Source: Micromonospora sp. Llam0 (lineage in GTDB: Bacteria; Actinomycetota; Actinomycetes; Mycobacteriales; Micromonosporaceae). From it: a DNA stretch of 64,000 bases. The translations under genes were made by a program, and so were the position numbers. The notes beneath the pieces are model-generated. The model did not search any database. It saw only the letters and a list, made by a program, of their open reading frames with translations, and was not told where the DNA came from. Below, in pieces: positions 43,321 through 52,288 of the stretch. The DNA lies in assembly GCF_003751085.1 (NCBI RefSeq), contig NZ_RJJY01000002.1, positions 248,001 to 312,000 of the forward strand. Reading direction: 5' to 3'. Within the stretch, counting starts at the first letter, position 1, and each line of letters begins with the position of its first letter.

Positions 43321-43695
43321 ATGACCCTCAAATGGTCGGCAGTCGTGATCGCGGCCGTCGCGATCACGCTTTACGGCACCACGAATATCGTGGTCGCCGT
43401 CCTGAGCACCGGCGAGGTGCCGGCGGTGGTGAACCTGTTCGTCATCGCCTGCGCGTCCGTCGCCACGCTGGTGGCGGTCATCGCGCACCTCAACGACCGG
43501 CAGCAGGGACGGCTGACCGCGCTCACCGAATTTCTGGTCGCCCGGCTCAATGAAGTCGATTCACACGTCGCCGACCGCAACTCCGGCTTCGTCGAAGGCT
43601 ATTTGCTCCGGCAGGGACAGCAACACGACGCGGCAGTCGTGCAATTTCCACCGCGGATGCACGGTCGGCGGCTAATGAGCGGCGGTGACGACTGA
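43321..43695 (+). CDS. Small two-helix membrane protein next to an HTH gene
   Basis: 124 residues with two membrane helices (about 5-28 and 38-58) and a hydrophilic C-terminus rich in arginine, glutamine and histidine. GGAGGGAGG precedes the ATG. It follows the XRE gene by 174 bases. Not recognised; probably a partner or target of the regulator, which is inference. Confidence 0.65.
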   Translation: MTLKWSAVVIAAVAITLYGTTNIVVAVLSTGEVPAVVNLFVIACASVATLVAVIAHLNDRQQGRLTALTEFLVARLNEVDSHVADRNSGFVEGYLLRQGQQHDAAVVQFPPRMHGRRLMSGGDD

Positions 43696-43800
43696 CCCGC
43701 CAGGTGGTTCGCGGACCGTAGCCACCAGCGCCGACGTCCCCCGAACGTTCATCCGCCGAGAGGTCTGGCACCCGGGTCGGCAGCAGGTACGCTGACGCCC

Positions 43801-44625
43801 GTGCGGTCGTTCGAGGTAGGAAACCAGCGCTTGGCCCGTCCGCTGACCGCGGAGCAGGCATGGCGAGCCACCATCGATCGCGCCGACCGGTGCGTGCTGT
43901 TCTTCGACTTCGACGGCACCCTCGCCCCGGTCGGCGACGATCCCACGTCGGTGCAGCCCGCGCCCAAGGTGCTGGCGGCGATCGAGTCACTCGCCGGGGT
44001 GGTGCAGCGGATAGCGATCGTGTCGGCCCGACCGGTCGACTTCCTCCGAGGCCAGTTCGCCTCGATCAGTGAGGTCGACCTGTACGGACTGTACGGGCTG
44101 GAGCACAGCCACGGCTCCGGGCCGACGGTTACCGAGCCGGCCGCGCTGCCCTGGATCCCGGCGATGCAGGAGCTGGCCGACCGGGCCCGCGCCGAGCTGC
44201 CCGCCGGCGCCCTGGTCGAGTACAAGCGGCTGTCCGTCGCGCTGCACTACCGGACCGCGCCCGAGCTCGCCGAGACCGTCGAGTCGTGGGGGCAGGCCCA
44301 GGCCGAACAGCTCGGTCTGCGGGTGCAGAGCGGGCGGATGGTCATCGAGATCAAGCCGCCGGTCGACCGGGACAAAGGCATGGTCATCGGCGACGCGGTC
44401 GGCACCGCTGGCTGCGCCTGGTACTTCGGTGACGACGTCTCCGACATCAAGGCGTTCGCCGCCCTGCGGGCACACGCCAGCGCCAATCCCGACTTCTTCG
44501 GCGTCTGCGTGGCGGTGGCCAACGCCGAAACCGGGCACGACGTGTCGGCGGCCGCCGACCTCACCATCGACTCGCCGGAAGCGCTCGGCGACTTCCTGAC
44601 CTCCGCCGTGCACGCCCTCGACTGA
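43801..44625 (+). CDS. otsB: Trehalose-6-phosphate phosphatase
   Basis: 274 residues of the HAD superfamily: motif I LFFDFDGTLAPVG, motif II VSARP, motif III lysine in VDRDKGM and motif IV FGDDVSDIKAF. The cap region YGLYGLEHSH is as in OtsB. It removes the phosphate from trehalose 6-phosphate. No otsA gene is in the window. The stop codon lies in the first unit of a 20-bp tandem repeat. Confidence 0.93.
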   Translation: MRSFEVGNQRLARPLTAEQAWRATIDRADRCVLFFDFDGTLAPVGDDPTSVQPAPKVLAAIESLAGVVQRIAIVSARPVDFLRGQFASISEVDLYGLYGLEHSHGSGPTVTEPAALPWIPAMQELADRARAELPAGALVEYKRLSVALHYRTAPELAETVESWGQAQAEQLGLRVQSGRMVIEIKPPVDRDKGMVIGDAVGTAGCAWYFGDDVSDIKAFAALRAHASANPDFFGVCVAVANAETGHDVSAAADLTIDSPEALGDFLTSAVHALD

Positions 44626-44680
44626 CGCCGGCAGGTCGAGGCTGACGCCGGCAGGTCGAGGCTGACGCCGGCAGGTCGAC
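44621..44680. repeat. Three 20-bp tandem repeats at the otsB stop
   Basis: Units GCTGACGCCGGCAGGTCGAG at 44641 and 44661, and a near-identical unit at 44621 that contains the otsB TGA. Differences are confined to the end bases. They lie between the convergent otsB and polyprenyl synthase genes. Confidence 0.9.
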
Positions 44681-44703
44681 CGGCGGGCGGGCTCCGGCGA
44701 CGG

Positions 44704-45477
44704 TCAGGCGCCGTACCGGCGTTGCCGGTTCGCGTACGACCGCAACGCCCGCAGGAAGTCCACCCGACGGAAGTCGGGCCAGTTGACGTCGCAGAAGTAG
44801 AACTCCGAGTGCGCCGACTGCCACAGCAGGAAGCCGGAGAGCCGCTGCTCGCCGCTGGTCCGGATGACCAGGTCCGGGTCCGGCTGACCTCGGGTGTAGA
44901 GATGCTCGGCGATGTGGTCGACGTCGAGCACCTCGGCCAGCTCCTCCAGGGTGCCGCCGGACCTGGCGTGCTCGTGCAACAGCGACCGGACCGCGTCGGC
45001 GATCTCCCGGCGGCCGCCGTAGCCGACCGCGATGTTCACCTGCGCGCCCTCGGACCGGGTCTGGGTACGCTCCTGCGCGGCCTTCAACGCGGTCGCGGTG
45101 GCACCCGGCAGCAGGTCCAGCGCGCCGACGATGCGCAGCCGCCAGGGGTTGCCCTCCTCGGCCAACTCGGTGACCAGATCCTCGATGATGTTCAGCAGCG
45201 GATCCAGCTCGCGGGCCGGCCGACGCAGGTTGTCGGTGGCCAGCAGGTACAGCGTGACGTGACCGATGCCGGCCTGGTCACACCAGTTCAACAGATGTTT
45301 GATCTTCGCTGCGCCGACCCGGTGCCCGTCGTTGGGGTCCACGAACCCCATCTCCCGGGCCCATCGGCGGTTGCCGTCGCACATCACGCCCACGTGGCCG
45401 GGCACCGGCTTGCCCGCCAGTCTCGTCATGAGCCGTCGCTCATAGACCGAGTAGAGCAGCTCCCGCAGAGTCATCAC
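44704..45477 (-). CDS. uppS: cis-prenyl (undecaprenyl-type) diphosphate synthase
   Basis: 257 residues. The substrate site VMCDGNRRWAR with catalytic aspartate is intact, as are GHRVGAAKI, NIAVGYGGRREI and DLVIRTSGEQRLSGFLLWQ. Such enzymes add isoprene units in cis to make short or long polyprenyl diphosphates. The next gene upstream encodes a geranylgeranyl-reductase-like enzyme seven bases away, so the two may act on one isoprenoid. A GTG at 45477 and ATG at 45474 are both starts. Confidence 0.93.
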   Translation of the reverse strand: MMTLRELLYSVYERRLMTRLAGKPVPGHVGVMCDGNRRWAREMGFVDPNDGHRVGAAKIKHLLNWCDQAGIGHVTLYLLATDNLRRPARELDPLLNIIEDLVTELAEEGNPWRLRIVGALDLLPGATATALKAAQERTQTRSEGAQVNIAVGYGGRREIADAVRSLLHEHARSGGTLEELAEVLDVDHIAEHLYTRGQPDPDLVIRTSGEQRLSGFLLWQSAHSEFYFCDVNWPDFRRVDFLRALRSYANRQRRYGA

Positions 45478-45484
45478 AAGCAGA

Positions 45485-46657
45485 CTAGCGACCGGAACGC
45501 CGTCGCGCGGTATCGGCCGCCCGGCGGATCGTCAGTTGCGCGGCGAGCCGGCGCACCGTGACCCCGTCCAGCCGGCCGTCACCGAGACCGAGTTCGACGA
45601 TGGTGTCGAAGACGTGCCGGTCCCGCGCCGCCGCCGCGACGGCGGCGTCCACCGTCGTCGGCCGCCGGGCCAGCCAGGCGCCGAAGGCGCTGTGCCGCAG
45701 GTGCCCGCCGAGGCGTCGACGCAGCGCCTGCCGGTAGCGGCGGGCGGCGACCGCCGGCGTACCGGCCGCCGCCGCACCGGCCAGCGCACCGGACAGCACC
45801 GCGTAGAAGATGCCCTCGCCGGTGAACGGGTTGATCAGCGACAGCGCGTCGCCGGCCAGCACCAGCCGACCCGCACCCACCGGCGGCCGCCGGGTGGACA
45901 GCGGCAGATGATGCGCCCGCAGGTCGGTGACCTGCGCCAGGTCGGTGCCGGGCAGCAGCGCGCACAACCGGTCCAGCAGCCGGGCCCGGGTCAACGGCCG
46001 GCCGCGCAGCACCTCCCCGTACCCGATGTTCGCCCGCCCGTCACCGATCGGAAAGGCCCAGGCGTACGCCGGCCAACCCGCCGCCGTGGTGACGATCCGC
46101 TGTTCGCCGGGGCTGGTGACGACCCCGACCGGGGCGTAGCCGCGAATCGCCAGGGCCAGGTGGCCGTCCGGGTTGGGGCCGTGGCCCAACGCCCGGCGTA
46201 CCACCGATCCCGCACCGTCCGCGCCGACCACCGCCCGCGCCGCGATCTCGCCGTCGAGCAGCACCAGGTCGTCGCGGACCGTGACCTGACGTACGGTGTG
46301 CCGCCGCAGCCGCGCGCCGGCGGCGACCGCGGCGGCGACCAGCCGGGCGTCGAAGACGGCCCGGGGCACCGTGTACGCCGGACGGACCAGCTCGGCGGCG
46401 ACCTGCCCGCCGTGCGGGGCGACCAGCCGGAGCCGGCCGACCGGGGCGAACCCGTCGACCGGGTCGGGCACGGCCAGCCCGGCCAGCACGTCGAGGGCGT
46501 GCGGTGCGATGCCGTCGCCGCACGGCTTGTCGCGGGGAAAGTCGGCCCGGTCCAGCAGCAGCACCCGGGCACCGGCCCGGCGGGCTGCGATCGCTGCGGC
46601 GGCACCGGCCGGCCCGGCACCGACCACCGCGACGTCGACGACCGACGTACCGTCCAC
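45485..46657 (-). CDS. FAD-dependent geranylgeranyl reductase family protein
   Basis: 390 residues with an N-terminal FAD-binding GxGxxG motif (VVGAGPAGAAAA), KPCGDGIAPHAL, the VGADGAGSVVR block and GDALSLINPFTGEGIFYAV. The family reduces double bonds in isoprenoid chains, including menaquinone tails (MenJ). GGGAGGT precedes the GTG. It lies just upstream of the cis-prenyl synthase gene on the same strand and 12 bases downstream of a membrane protein gene; the three probably form one unit. Confidence 0.9.
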   Translation of the reverse strand: MDGTSVVDVAVVGAGPAGAAAAIAARRAGARVLLLDRADFPRDKPCGDGIAPHALDVLAGLAVPDPVDGFAPVGRLRLVAPHGGQVAAELVRPAYTVPRAVFDARLVAAAVAAGARLRRHTVRQVTVRDDLVLLDGEIAARAVVGADGAGSVVRRALGHGPNPDGHLALAIRGYAPVGVVTSPGEQRIVTTAAGWPAYAWAFPIGDGRANIGYGEVLRGRPLTRARLLDRLCALLPGTDLAQVTDLRAHHLPLSTRRPPVGAGRLVLAGDALSLINPFTGEGIFYAVLSGALAGAAAAGTPAVAARRYRQALRRRLGGHLRHSAFGAWLARRPTTVDAAVAAAARDRHVFDTIVELGLGDGRLDGVTVRRLAAQLTIRRAADTARRRSGR

Positions 46658-46669
46658 CTGGACCTCCCG

Positions 46670-47527
46670 TCAGGCCGGTTCGGTGCCGGTCGCCTCCCGG
46701 CCGCGCTCGGCGCGACCGGCCCGCCACACACCGTAGAAGGCCAGCGCCACCGCCACCACCAGCGGCGCGCCGTCGCGGACCAGACCGTCCACGCCGAGCA
46801 GCCACCAGCACAGCGGCAGGTCGACGGCGAGCACCCCGAGGCTGACCAGGACCAGCAGCCATCGTGCCCAGCGCCGGCCGCGCAGCATGAAGAACGACAC
46901 CAGCAGCACCAGCCAGCTGGTGGCGGTGGCGACCGCGATCCAGGCCACCACCGCCGGGGTGGCGACCAGCCGGCCGTCGAGCAGTACCCCGATCGAGACC
47001 AGCGCCGGCACCAGCATCAACGGCGGATAGGTGAAGGCCGAGACCCGGGCGACGAGCAGCCAGGCGGCGACCGGCGGCCGGCGGGGCGGGGCCTCGCGCC
47101 AGGTCAGCCGCCGGCCGTCGCGGACCAACCGGGGCGGATGCCGGGTCAACTGCGCACCGACCGCCGGGGACCGGTACAGCAGCCACACCACGGCCAGGCA
47201 GAGCCCGGCGAGCAGGCCGAACCCGGCCACCCCGGGCAGCGGCGGTACGCCGGAGCGCGGCACCACCAGCCGGCCGAGCGCGAAGACGGTGGTGACCGCC
47301 AGGATCAGCCCGAACGGTCGGGCCCCGGCCCGGCCCCGGCGTACCTGCCGGATCAGGACCAGGAAGCCGAATGCCCGCAGCAGCGCCCAGCCGGAGCGGA
47401 CCGCCACACCGACGTCCCGATCCGGGGCGTACCACCAGTTGAGCAGGTCGACCACGACGGTGGCCGCGGCGGTGACGGCGAGCAACCCGACCAGCCGGCG
47501 GACCGGAGCTGGAAGGTCTGCCGCCAC
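46670..47527 (-). CDS. Multi-helix membrane protein of unknown function
   Basis: 285 residues with about seven hydrophobic segments and an arginine-rich central loop (RHPPRLVRDGRRLTWREAPPRRPP). No known motif. It may be co-transcribed with the reductase and prenyl synthase genes downstream. Its frame is followed upstream by pckG on the same strand. Confidence 0.7.
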   Translation of the reverse strand: MAADLPAPVRRLVGLLAVTAAATVVVDLLNWWYAPDRDVGVAVRSGWALLRAFGFLVLIRQVRRGRAGARPFGLILAVTTVFALGRLVVPRSGVPPLPGVAGFGLLAGLCLAVVWLLYRSPAVGAQLTRHPPRLVRDGRRLTWREAPPRRPPVAAWLLVARVSAFTYPPLMLVPALVSIGVLLDGRLVATPAVVAWIAVATATSWLVLLVSFFMLRGRRWARWLLVLVSLGVLAVDLPLCWWLLGVDGLVRDGAPLVVAVALAFYGVWRAGRAERGREATGTEPA

Positions 47528-47547
47528 CGGCGCAGGTTATCCAACGG

Positions 47548-49395
47548 TCAGTCGGCGGCGTCCAACCGGGCCCGCAGCGCGTCCAGCTCCGCCCAGAGCA
47601 CCCCGGGCAGTTTGTCGCCGAACCGCTCGAACCACTCGGTGATCTGCGGCAGCTCCGCGCGCCACTGCGCCGGGTCGACGGCGAGCGCGGCAGCCACGTC
47701 GGCCGGGTCGACGTCCAGGCCGGACAGGTCGAGCGCGTCGACGGTCGGTACGTTGCCGATCGGGGTCTCCACCGCCGCGCCGGTGCCGTCCAGCCGCTCG
47801 ACGATCCACTTGAGCACCCGGGAGTTCTCCCCGAAGCCGGGCCAGAGGAACCGGCCGTCGTCGTCGCGGCGGAACCAGTTGACGTAGAAGATCCGGGGCA
47901 GCTTGGCCGCGTCGCCGTCGGTGCCCTTGCCCATCTCGATCCAGTGCCGGAAGTAGTCCCCGGCGTGGTAGCCGATGAACGGCAGCATCGCCATCGGATC
48001 CCGCCGGACCACCCCGACCTTGCCGGCCGCCGCCGCGGTCGTCTCCGAGGAGAGGGTGGCGCCCAGGTAGACGCCGTGCACCCAGTCGCGGGCCTCGGTG
48101 ACCAACGGCACCGTGGTACGGCGCCGGCCGCCGAACAGGATCGCGTCGATCGGTACGCCGCGCGGGTCGTGGTATTCGTCGGCGAGGATCGGGCACTGGG
48201 TGATCGGGGTGCAGAACCGGCTGTTCGGGTGGGCGGCGTCGGTGCCCCGGTCGGGGTTCCAGTCCTCGCCCCGCCAGTCGGTCAGGTGCGCCGGTGGCTC
48301 GCCCATCCCCTCCCACCACACGTCGCGGTCGTCGGTCAGCGCGACGTTGGTGAAGAGGGAGTTGCCCCGGTCGAGGGTACGCATCGCGTTGGCGTTGGTC
48401 CGCCAGTCGGTGCCGGGGGCGACGCCGAAGAGCCCGTACTCGGGGTTGACCGCGTACAGCCGGCCGTCGTCGCCGAACCGCATCCAGGCGATGTCGTCGC
48501 CGATCGTCTCGACCTTCCAGCCGGGGATGGTCGGCTCCAGCATGGCCAGGTTGGTCTTGCCGCAGGCGGACGGGAACGCGCCGGCGACGTAGCGGACCCG
48601 CCCGTCCGGCGCGGTCAGCTTGAGGATCAGCATGTGCTCGGCCAGCCAGCCCTCGTCGCGGGCCATCACGCTGGCGATCCGCAGCGAGTAACACTTCTTG
48701 CCGAGCAGCGAGTTACCGCCGTAGCCGGATCCGTACGACCAGATCTCCCGGGTCTGCGGGAAGTGCGAGATGTACTTGGTCTCGTTGGCCGGCCACGGCA
48801 CGTCGGCCTGGCCCGGCTCCAGCGGTGCGCCGACCGAGTGCAGGGCCGGCACGAACGCGGCGTCGTCGCCCATCGCGGCGAGCACCTCGGCGCCCATCCG
48901 GGTCATGATCCGCATCGAGGCGACGACGTACGCGCTGTCGGTGATCTCCACGCCGAACATCGGCTCCGGAGCGTCCAACGGGCCCATACAGAACGGGACC
49001 ACGTACATGGTCCGGCCGCGCATGCACCCCCGGTACAGCTCGGTCATCACCCGCTTCATCTCGGCGGGATCCATCCAGTTGTTGGTCGGTCCGGCGTCGG
49101 ACTCGTCGGGTGAGCAGATGAAGGTACGTTCCTCGACCCGGGCCACATCGGTCGGGTCGGTGCGGGCCCAGAACGAGTTGGGACGGCGTTCGCTGTCCAA
49201 CCGGACCAGGGTGCCGGAGTCGACGAGTTCGTCGGTGAGCCGGTGCCATTCGGCGAGCGAACCGTCGGCCCAGACGACCCGGTCCGGTGTGGTGAGGTTG
49301 GCGATCTGCCGGACCCAGTCGAGCAGGCGGGCGTGGCTGGTCGGGGCGGGGCCGGGAACGTTCGACGGTACGGACGCGGTGGCCGTTGCAGTCAT
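47548..49395 (-). CDS. pckG: Phosphoenolpyruvate carboxykinase (GTP)
   Basis: 615 residues. The P-loop with the reactive cysteine is in [15 protein letters not shown], the metal site in TIGDDIAWM and the GTP-type end [13 protein letters not shown] is present. It converts oxaloacetate to PEP at the head of gluconeogenesis. GAGGAGA precedes the ATG at 49395; an upstream frame to 49479 shows no family residues. A CRP-like site lies 140 bases upstream. Confidence 0.97.
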   Translation of the reverse strand: MTATATASVPSNVPGPAPTSHARLLDWVRQIANLTTPDRVVWADGSLAEWHRLTDELVDSGTLVRLDSERRPNSFWARTDPTDVARVEERTFICSPDESDAGPTNNWMDPAEMKRVMTELYRGCMRGRTMYVVPFCMGPLDAPEPMFGVEITDSAYVVASMRIMTRMGAEVLAAMGDDAAFVPALHSVGAPLEPGQADVPWPANETKYISHFPQTREIWSYGSGYGGNSLLGKKCYSLRIASVMARDEGWLAEHMLILKLTAPDGRVRYVAGAFPSACGKTNLAMLEPTIPGWKVETIGDDIAWMRFGDDGRLYAVNPEYGLFGVAPGTDWRTNANAMRTLDRGNSLFTNVALTDDRDVWWEGMGEPPAHLTDWRGEDWNPDRGTDAAHPNSRFCTPITQCPILADEYHDPRGVPIDAILFGGRRRTTVPLVTEARDWVHGVYLGATLSSETTAAAAGKVGVVRRDPMAMLPFIGYHAGDYFRHWIEMGKGTDGDAAKLPRIFYVNWFRRDDDGRFLWPGFGENSRVLKWIVERLDGTGAAVETPIGNVPTVDALDLSGLDVDPADVAAALAVDPAQWRAELPQITEWFERFGDKLPGVLWAELDALRARLDAAD

Positions 49396-49746
49396 GGCGA
49401 TCTCCTCGTGGTCGGCGCTGACCTCGTTCCTGGAGTGCACGGCACCGGCGGATGGTCGGGCCCAGCCGCCGGGATACAAGTCCGGGAGTTGGACTCAGGG
49501 TAAACCGATTGATCGTTCAGGGCAGCCGAGGAGCTTGTGAAGAAGTGCACAAGTTGTCGCCGCATGCAATCTGACGAGCTGTTTCTCGCTCCCACGCGCA
49601 GTTGTACGCAAGATCCTCCGGCGCTCGTCCAGCTCCGACCTCAGTCACTCTGCGTGTTCACGATTCGGGTGGCGAAAGCGTGGCGTGGCCGGAAACTCGG
49701 ATGGTGCCGACACATCGGCGGGCGGGAACCCGCTACGCTCGACCAC
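49396..49746. other. Divergent intergenic region between pckG and the first GtrA gene
   Basis: 351 bases. It contains the CRP-like site at 49536-49551. An open frame joins the GtrA gene upstream to 49537 but has no family features and is treated as non-coding. Confidence 0.5.
49536..49551. promoter_or_regulatory. CRP/GlxR-type binding site upstream of pckG
   Basis: TGTGAAGAAGTGCACA matches TGTGA-N6-TCACA in nine of ten positions. Longer dyad CTTGTG...CACAAG surrounds it (49534-49553). It sits between pckG and a GtrA gene and would allow cAMP-dependent control of gluconeogenesis. Confidence 0.55.
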
Positions 49747-50283
49747 GTGCCCGTCCACGCCGCCGGCGAGCCGTCCGCGCCCGCCTCCAGTCCGGGGTTG
49801 ATCCGCCGGATCCGGGACCGGTTCGGTCTGCTGGTCCGCGAGATCGGCAAGTTCGGGGTGGTCGGCGGGATCGCCTTCATCGTCGACATCACCCTGTTCA
49901 ACATCGCGTCGGGCCTGCTCGGGATGGGCCCGCTCAGCGCGAAGACGCTGTCGACGGTGATCGCTGCCTCGGTGGCCTTCGTCGGCAACCGGTTCTGGAC
50001 CTGGCGGCACTCGGTCAGGTCCGGGCTGGCCCGCGAGTACGGCCTCTACTTCTTCTTCAACGCCGTGGGCCTGGGCATCGGCCTGGCCTGCCTGGGAATC
50101 AGCCACTACGGGCTGGGCAGCATCTGGCCGGGGGTGTTCCAGACGCTGCTCGCCGACAACATCGCGGCCAACATCGTCGGCGTGGCGGTCGGCACCCTGT
50201 TCCGGTTCTGGGCGTACCGCAGGTTCGTGTTCACCGTCGCGGCACCCGCCGTGGTGGCGGCCGCCGCCAGCGACCGTGACTAG
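49747..50283 (+). CDS. GtrA-family membrane protein, copy 1
   Basis: 178 residues from the GTG at 49747. Four membrane helices with GKFGVVGGIAFIVDITLFNI, the NRFWTWR loop, and the ending GTLFRFWAYRRFVF are typical of GtrA. These proteins take part in moving or flipping lipid-linked sugars for cell-surface polymers. A paralogue follows 68 bases on. Longer start at 49537 rejected for lack of similarity. Confidence 0.9.
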   Translation: MPVHAAGEPSAPASSPGLIRRIRDRFGLLVREIGKFGVVGGIAFIVDITLFNIASGLLGMGPLSAKTLSTVIAASVAFVGNRFWTWRHSVRSGLAREYGLYFFFNAVGLGIGLACLGISHYGLGSIWPGVFQTLLADNIAANIVGVAVGTLFRFWAYRRFVFTVAAPAVVAAAASDRD

Positions 50284-50351
50284 CCCCACCCGGTGCCGCC
50301 CTACCCGCCGGTCAACCCGAACGGCCCGTCGACCTGCCGTATGGTGATCTG

Positions 50352-51035
50352 ATGCGAATACTTCGCCTTCTGCCCGAGCGCTGGCAGAGGTTCATCCGCG
50401 AGGCGCTGAAATTCGGCACCGTCGGTGGCATCAACACCGCCGTCAACTTCGCGGTGTTCAACGCTCTGGCGCTGACCGTGCTCGCCGACGGTCAGTTGAA
50501 GGCGACTGTCGTCGCCGCGCTGGTGGCGACCACCAGCTCGTACTTCATGAACCGGCACTGGACCTACCGGGACCGGCCGAAGTCGGCCATCCGGCGGGAG
50601 TACGTACTGTTCTTCCTGTTCAACCTCACCGGCCTGGCGATCGAGGTCGGGGTGCTGGGGCTGGCCAAGTACGGCTTCGGCATCAGCGGGCTACTGGCCC
50701 TGAACATCGTCAAGATCATCGGATTGGTGCTCGGCACCGTGTTCCGCTTCTGGGCGTACCGCACGTTCGTCTTCCGCCCGGCACCCGCCGCCCACCCGAC
50801 CACCGAGACCAGCCCGACCACCGGGACCGCGCCTGTGGCCGGGACCGAACCGGCGGCGGGCGACCGGGTCCCGCAGCAGATCCAGCGGGACGGGCAGCCG
50901 CCGGCCGGCCAGTCGACACAGGCCCCGGACAGCCCGGCACCACTGGCCGACCCGCTCGCCGCCGAGATCGACGCGAGGATCGCCGCCGAGATCGACGCGG
51001 AGATCGACGCGGCGACCCGCCCGGCCAGGCGCTGA
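50352..51035 (+). CDS. GtrA-family membrane protein, copy 2
   Basis: 227 residues with four helices: ALKFGTVGGINTAVNFAVFNAL, MNRHWTYRDR and GTVFRFWAYRTFVFRP match copy 1 closely. Beyond residue 140 a 90-residue hydrophilic tail follows, with TTETSPTTGTAPVAGTEPA and a repeated EIDARIAAEIDAEIDAA, not present in copy 1. Function as for copy 1; the tail may be cytoplasmic. Confidence 0.9.
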   Translation: MRILRLLPERWQRFIREALKFGTVGGINTAVNFAVFNALALTVLADGQLKATVVAALVATTSSYFMNRHWTYRDRPKSAIRREYVLFFLFNLTGLAIEVGVLGLAKYGFGISGLLALNIVKIIGLVLGTVFRFWAYRTFVFRPAPAAHPTTETSPTTGTAPVAGTEPAAGDRVPQQIQRDGQPPAGQSTQAPDSPAPLADPLAAEIDARIAAEIDAEIDAATRPARR

Positions 51036-51044
51036 CCGACGACC

Positions 51045-51536
51045 GTGCGCTCCGGCACCGGTGCTGACGCCGACCTGTTCTTCGAGGACCTCGCCCCGGG
51101 CGGTTCCTTCGACCTCGGCATCACCACCGTGGACGGCGTCGAAATGGTCAGCTTCGCCGAACGCTTCGACCCGCAGTGGTACCACGTCGAGCCGGACATC
51201 GCCCAGGCCAGCCCGTACGGCGCCGTGATCGCCAGCGGATTCTTCACCGTCAGCCTGTTCATGCGGGCGTACGTGGACGCGGTGCTGTCCCGGGCCGCCG
51301 CAGACACCTCCCCCGGCCTGGAGGAGCTGCGCTGGCTGGCCCCGGTGTACGCCGGTGACCGGCTCGCCGGACGGCTGGACGTGCTCACCAGGAAGCTGTC
51401 CGACGCCCGGCCCGGCCTGGGCACGGTGACCCTGCTGGGGTCGTTGACCCGGCTCGACACCTACGACCGGCCGGAGCGCGAGGTGCTGCGCACCCGGTTC
51501 CGTGGCTGGTTCGCGCTACGCGGCGCCGGGCGCTGA
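51045..51536 (+). CDS. MaoC-like hot-dog-fold protein
   Basis: 163 residues with FFEDLAPGGSFDLG, the substrate helix FDPQWYHVEPDIAQASPYGAVIASGFF (in two parts) and LRWLAPVYAGDRL. This fits MaoC-type hydratases, in which the usual D-x4-H pair would lie in DPQWYH. The reaction is probably hydration of an enoyl-CoA; the exact substrate is not indicated. It starts nine bases after the GtrA stop and may be translated from the same message. Confidence 0.85.
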   Translation: MRSGTGADADLFFEDLAPGGSFDLGITTVDGVEMVSFAERFDPQWYHVEPDIAQASPYGAVIASGFFTVSLFMRAYVDAVLSRAAADTSPGLEELRWLAPVYAGDRLAGRLDVLTRKLSDARPGLGTVTLLGSLTRLDTYDRPEREVLRTRFRGWFALRGAGR

Positions 51537-51596
51537 CCTGAGCCGGCTGGCCAGCGGGCCAGGCCCGCCTGGCAGTGCTGGCCAGCCGTCGCCCGG

Positions 51597-52193
51597 TCAG
51601 TGGCCGGGCGAGGCGTTGTCCGGTCGCGCCCGGGCTGCCTGGTCCGGCCCGGTGCGTGCCTCGTCGAGAATCTCCCGCAGCTCACCGTCGCCCAGGCTGT
51701 GCAGATCGTGGTGCGCCTCGACCAGCTCGTAGAGCTGCGTCTGCACCTGGCTGACCCCCGGAAGGTCGGGCAGTACGGTCTGCCCACGTTCACCGGCGGA
51801 CTCGATGGTCAACGTCCCGCAGCCGAGCAGCCGTTCGCTGAACCGCTGCGTCATGGAGTGGTCGTTGACCCGGTTCAACGGGATGTCCCGGCGCTCCCGG
51901 GAGAACACCCCGTGCTGCAGCACCACCCGCTCGTTGGTGAACACGTAGTGCGTACTGCGCCAGACCGCGAACGGCCGGACGGCGAACCAGAGCACCGCGA
52001 CCAGCGCCAGCGCGAGAATCACATACCACACAACGGTGGCCGCAGTGCTCTCCGGCAGCAGCAGGAACCCGGCCACCACGGCGGCGACCGCCAGCACCGT
52101 CACCGCCACCGGCCGCACCAGTGCCTTCCAGTGCGGGTGCAGGTGCAACACGACATGCTCGTCGGCGGTGAGCATGTCTTCGGGAAATGCCAC
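51597..52193 (-). CDS. PH-domain membrane protein (DUF304/bPH2)
   Basis: 198 residues from the GTG at 52193, with a strong AAGGAGGT site four bases before it. Two membrane helices (about 28-48 and 53-75) precede a bPH2 domain with STHYVFTNERVVLQHGVFSRE and IPLNRVNDHSMTQRF. These are conserved actinobacterial membrane proteins of unknown role, often near birA and accD genes as here. Confidence 0.88.
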   Translation of the reverse strand: MAFPEDMLTADEHVVLHLHPHWKALVRPVAVTVLAVAAVVAGFLLLPESTAATVVWYVILALALVAVLWFAVRPFAVWRSTHYVFTNERVVLQHGVFSRERRDIPLNRVNDHSMTQRFSERLLGCGTLTIESAGERGQTVLPDLPGVSQVQTQLYELVEAHHDLHSLGDGELREILDEARTGPDQAARARPDNASPGH

Positions 52194-52288
52194 GGCAACC
52201 TCCTTGCCCGGGCCGGGCAGGGGACCCGGCCGGCGGTCCGTACACCGGCCGCCGGGGTGACCGTAGCGGTTGACCGCCACCCGGACGG

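Noticed and set aside
45536..47887. 783-residue plus-strand open frame over uppS-reductase-pckG
   Set aside because: Composition is proline/arginine/glutamine repeat-like and crosses three well-supported minus-strand genes.
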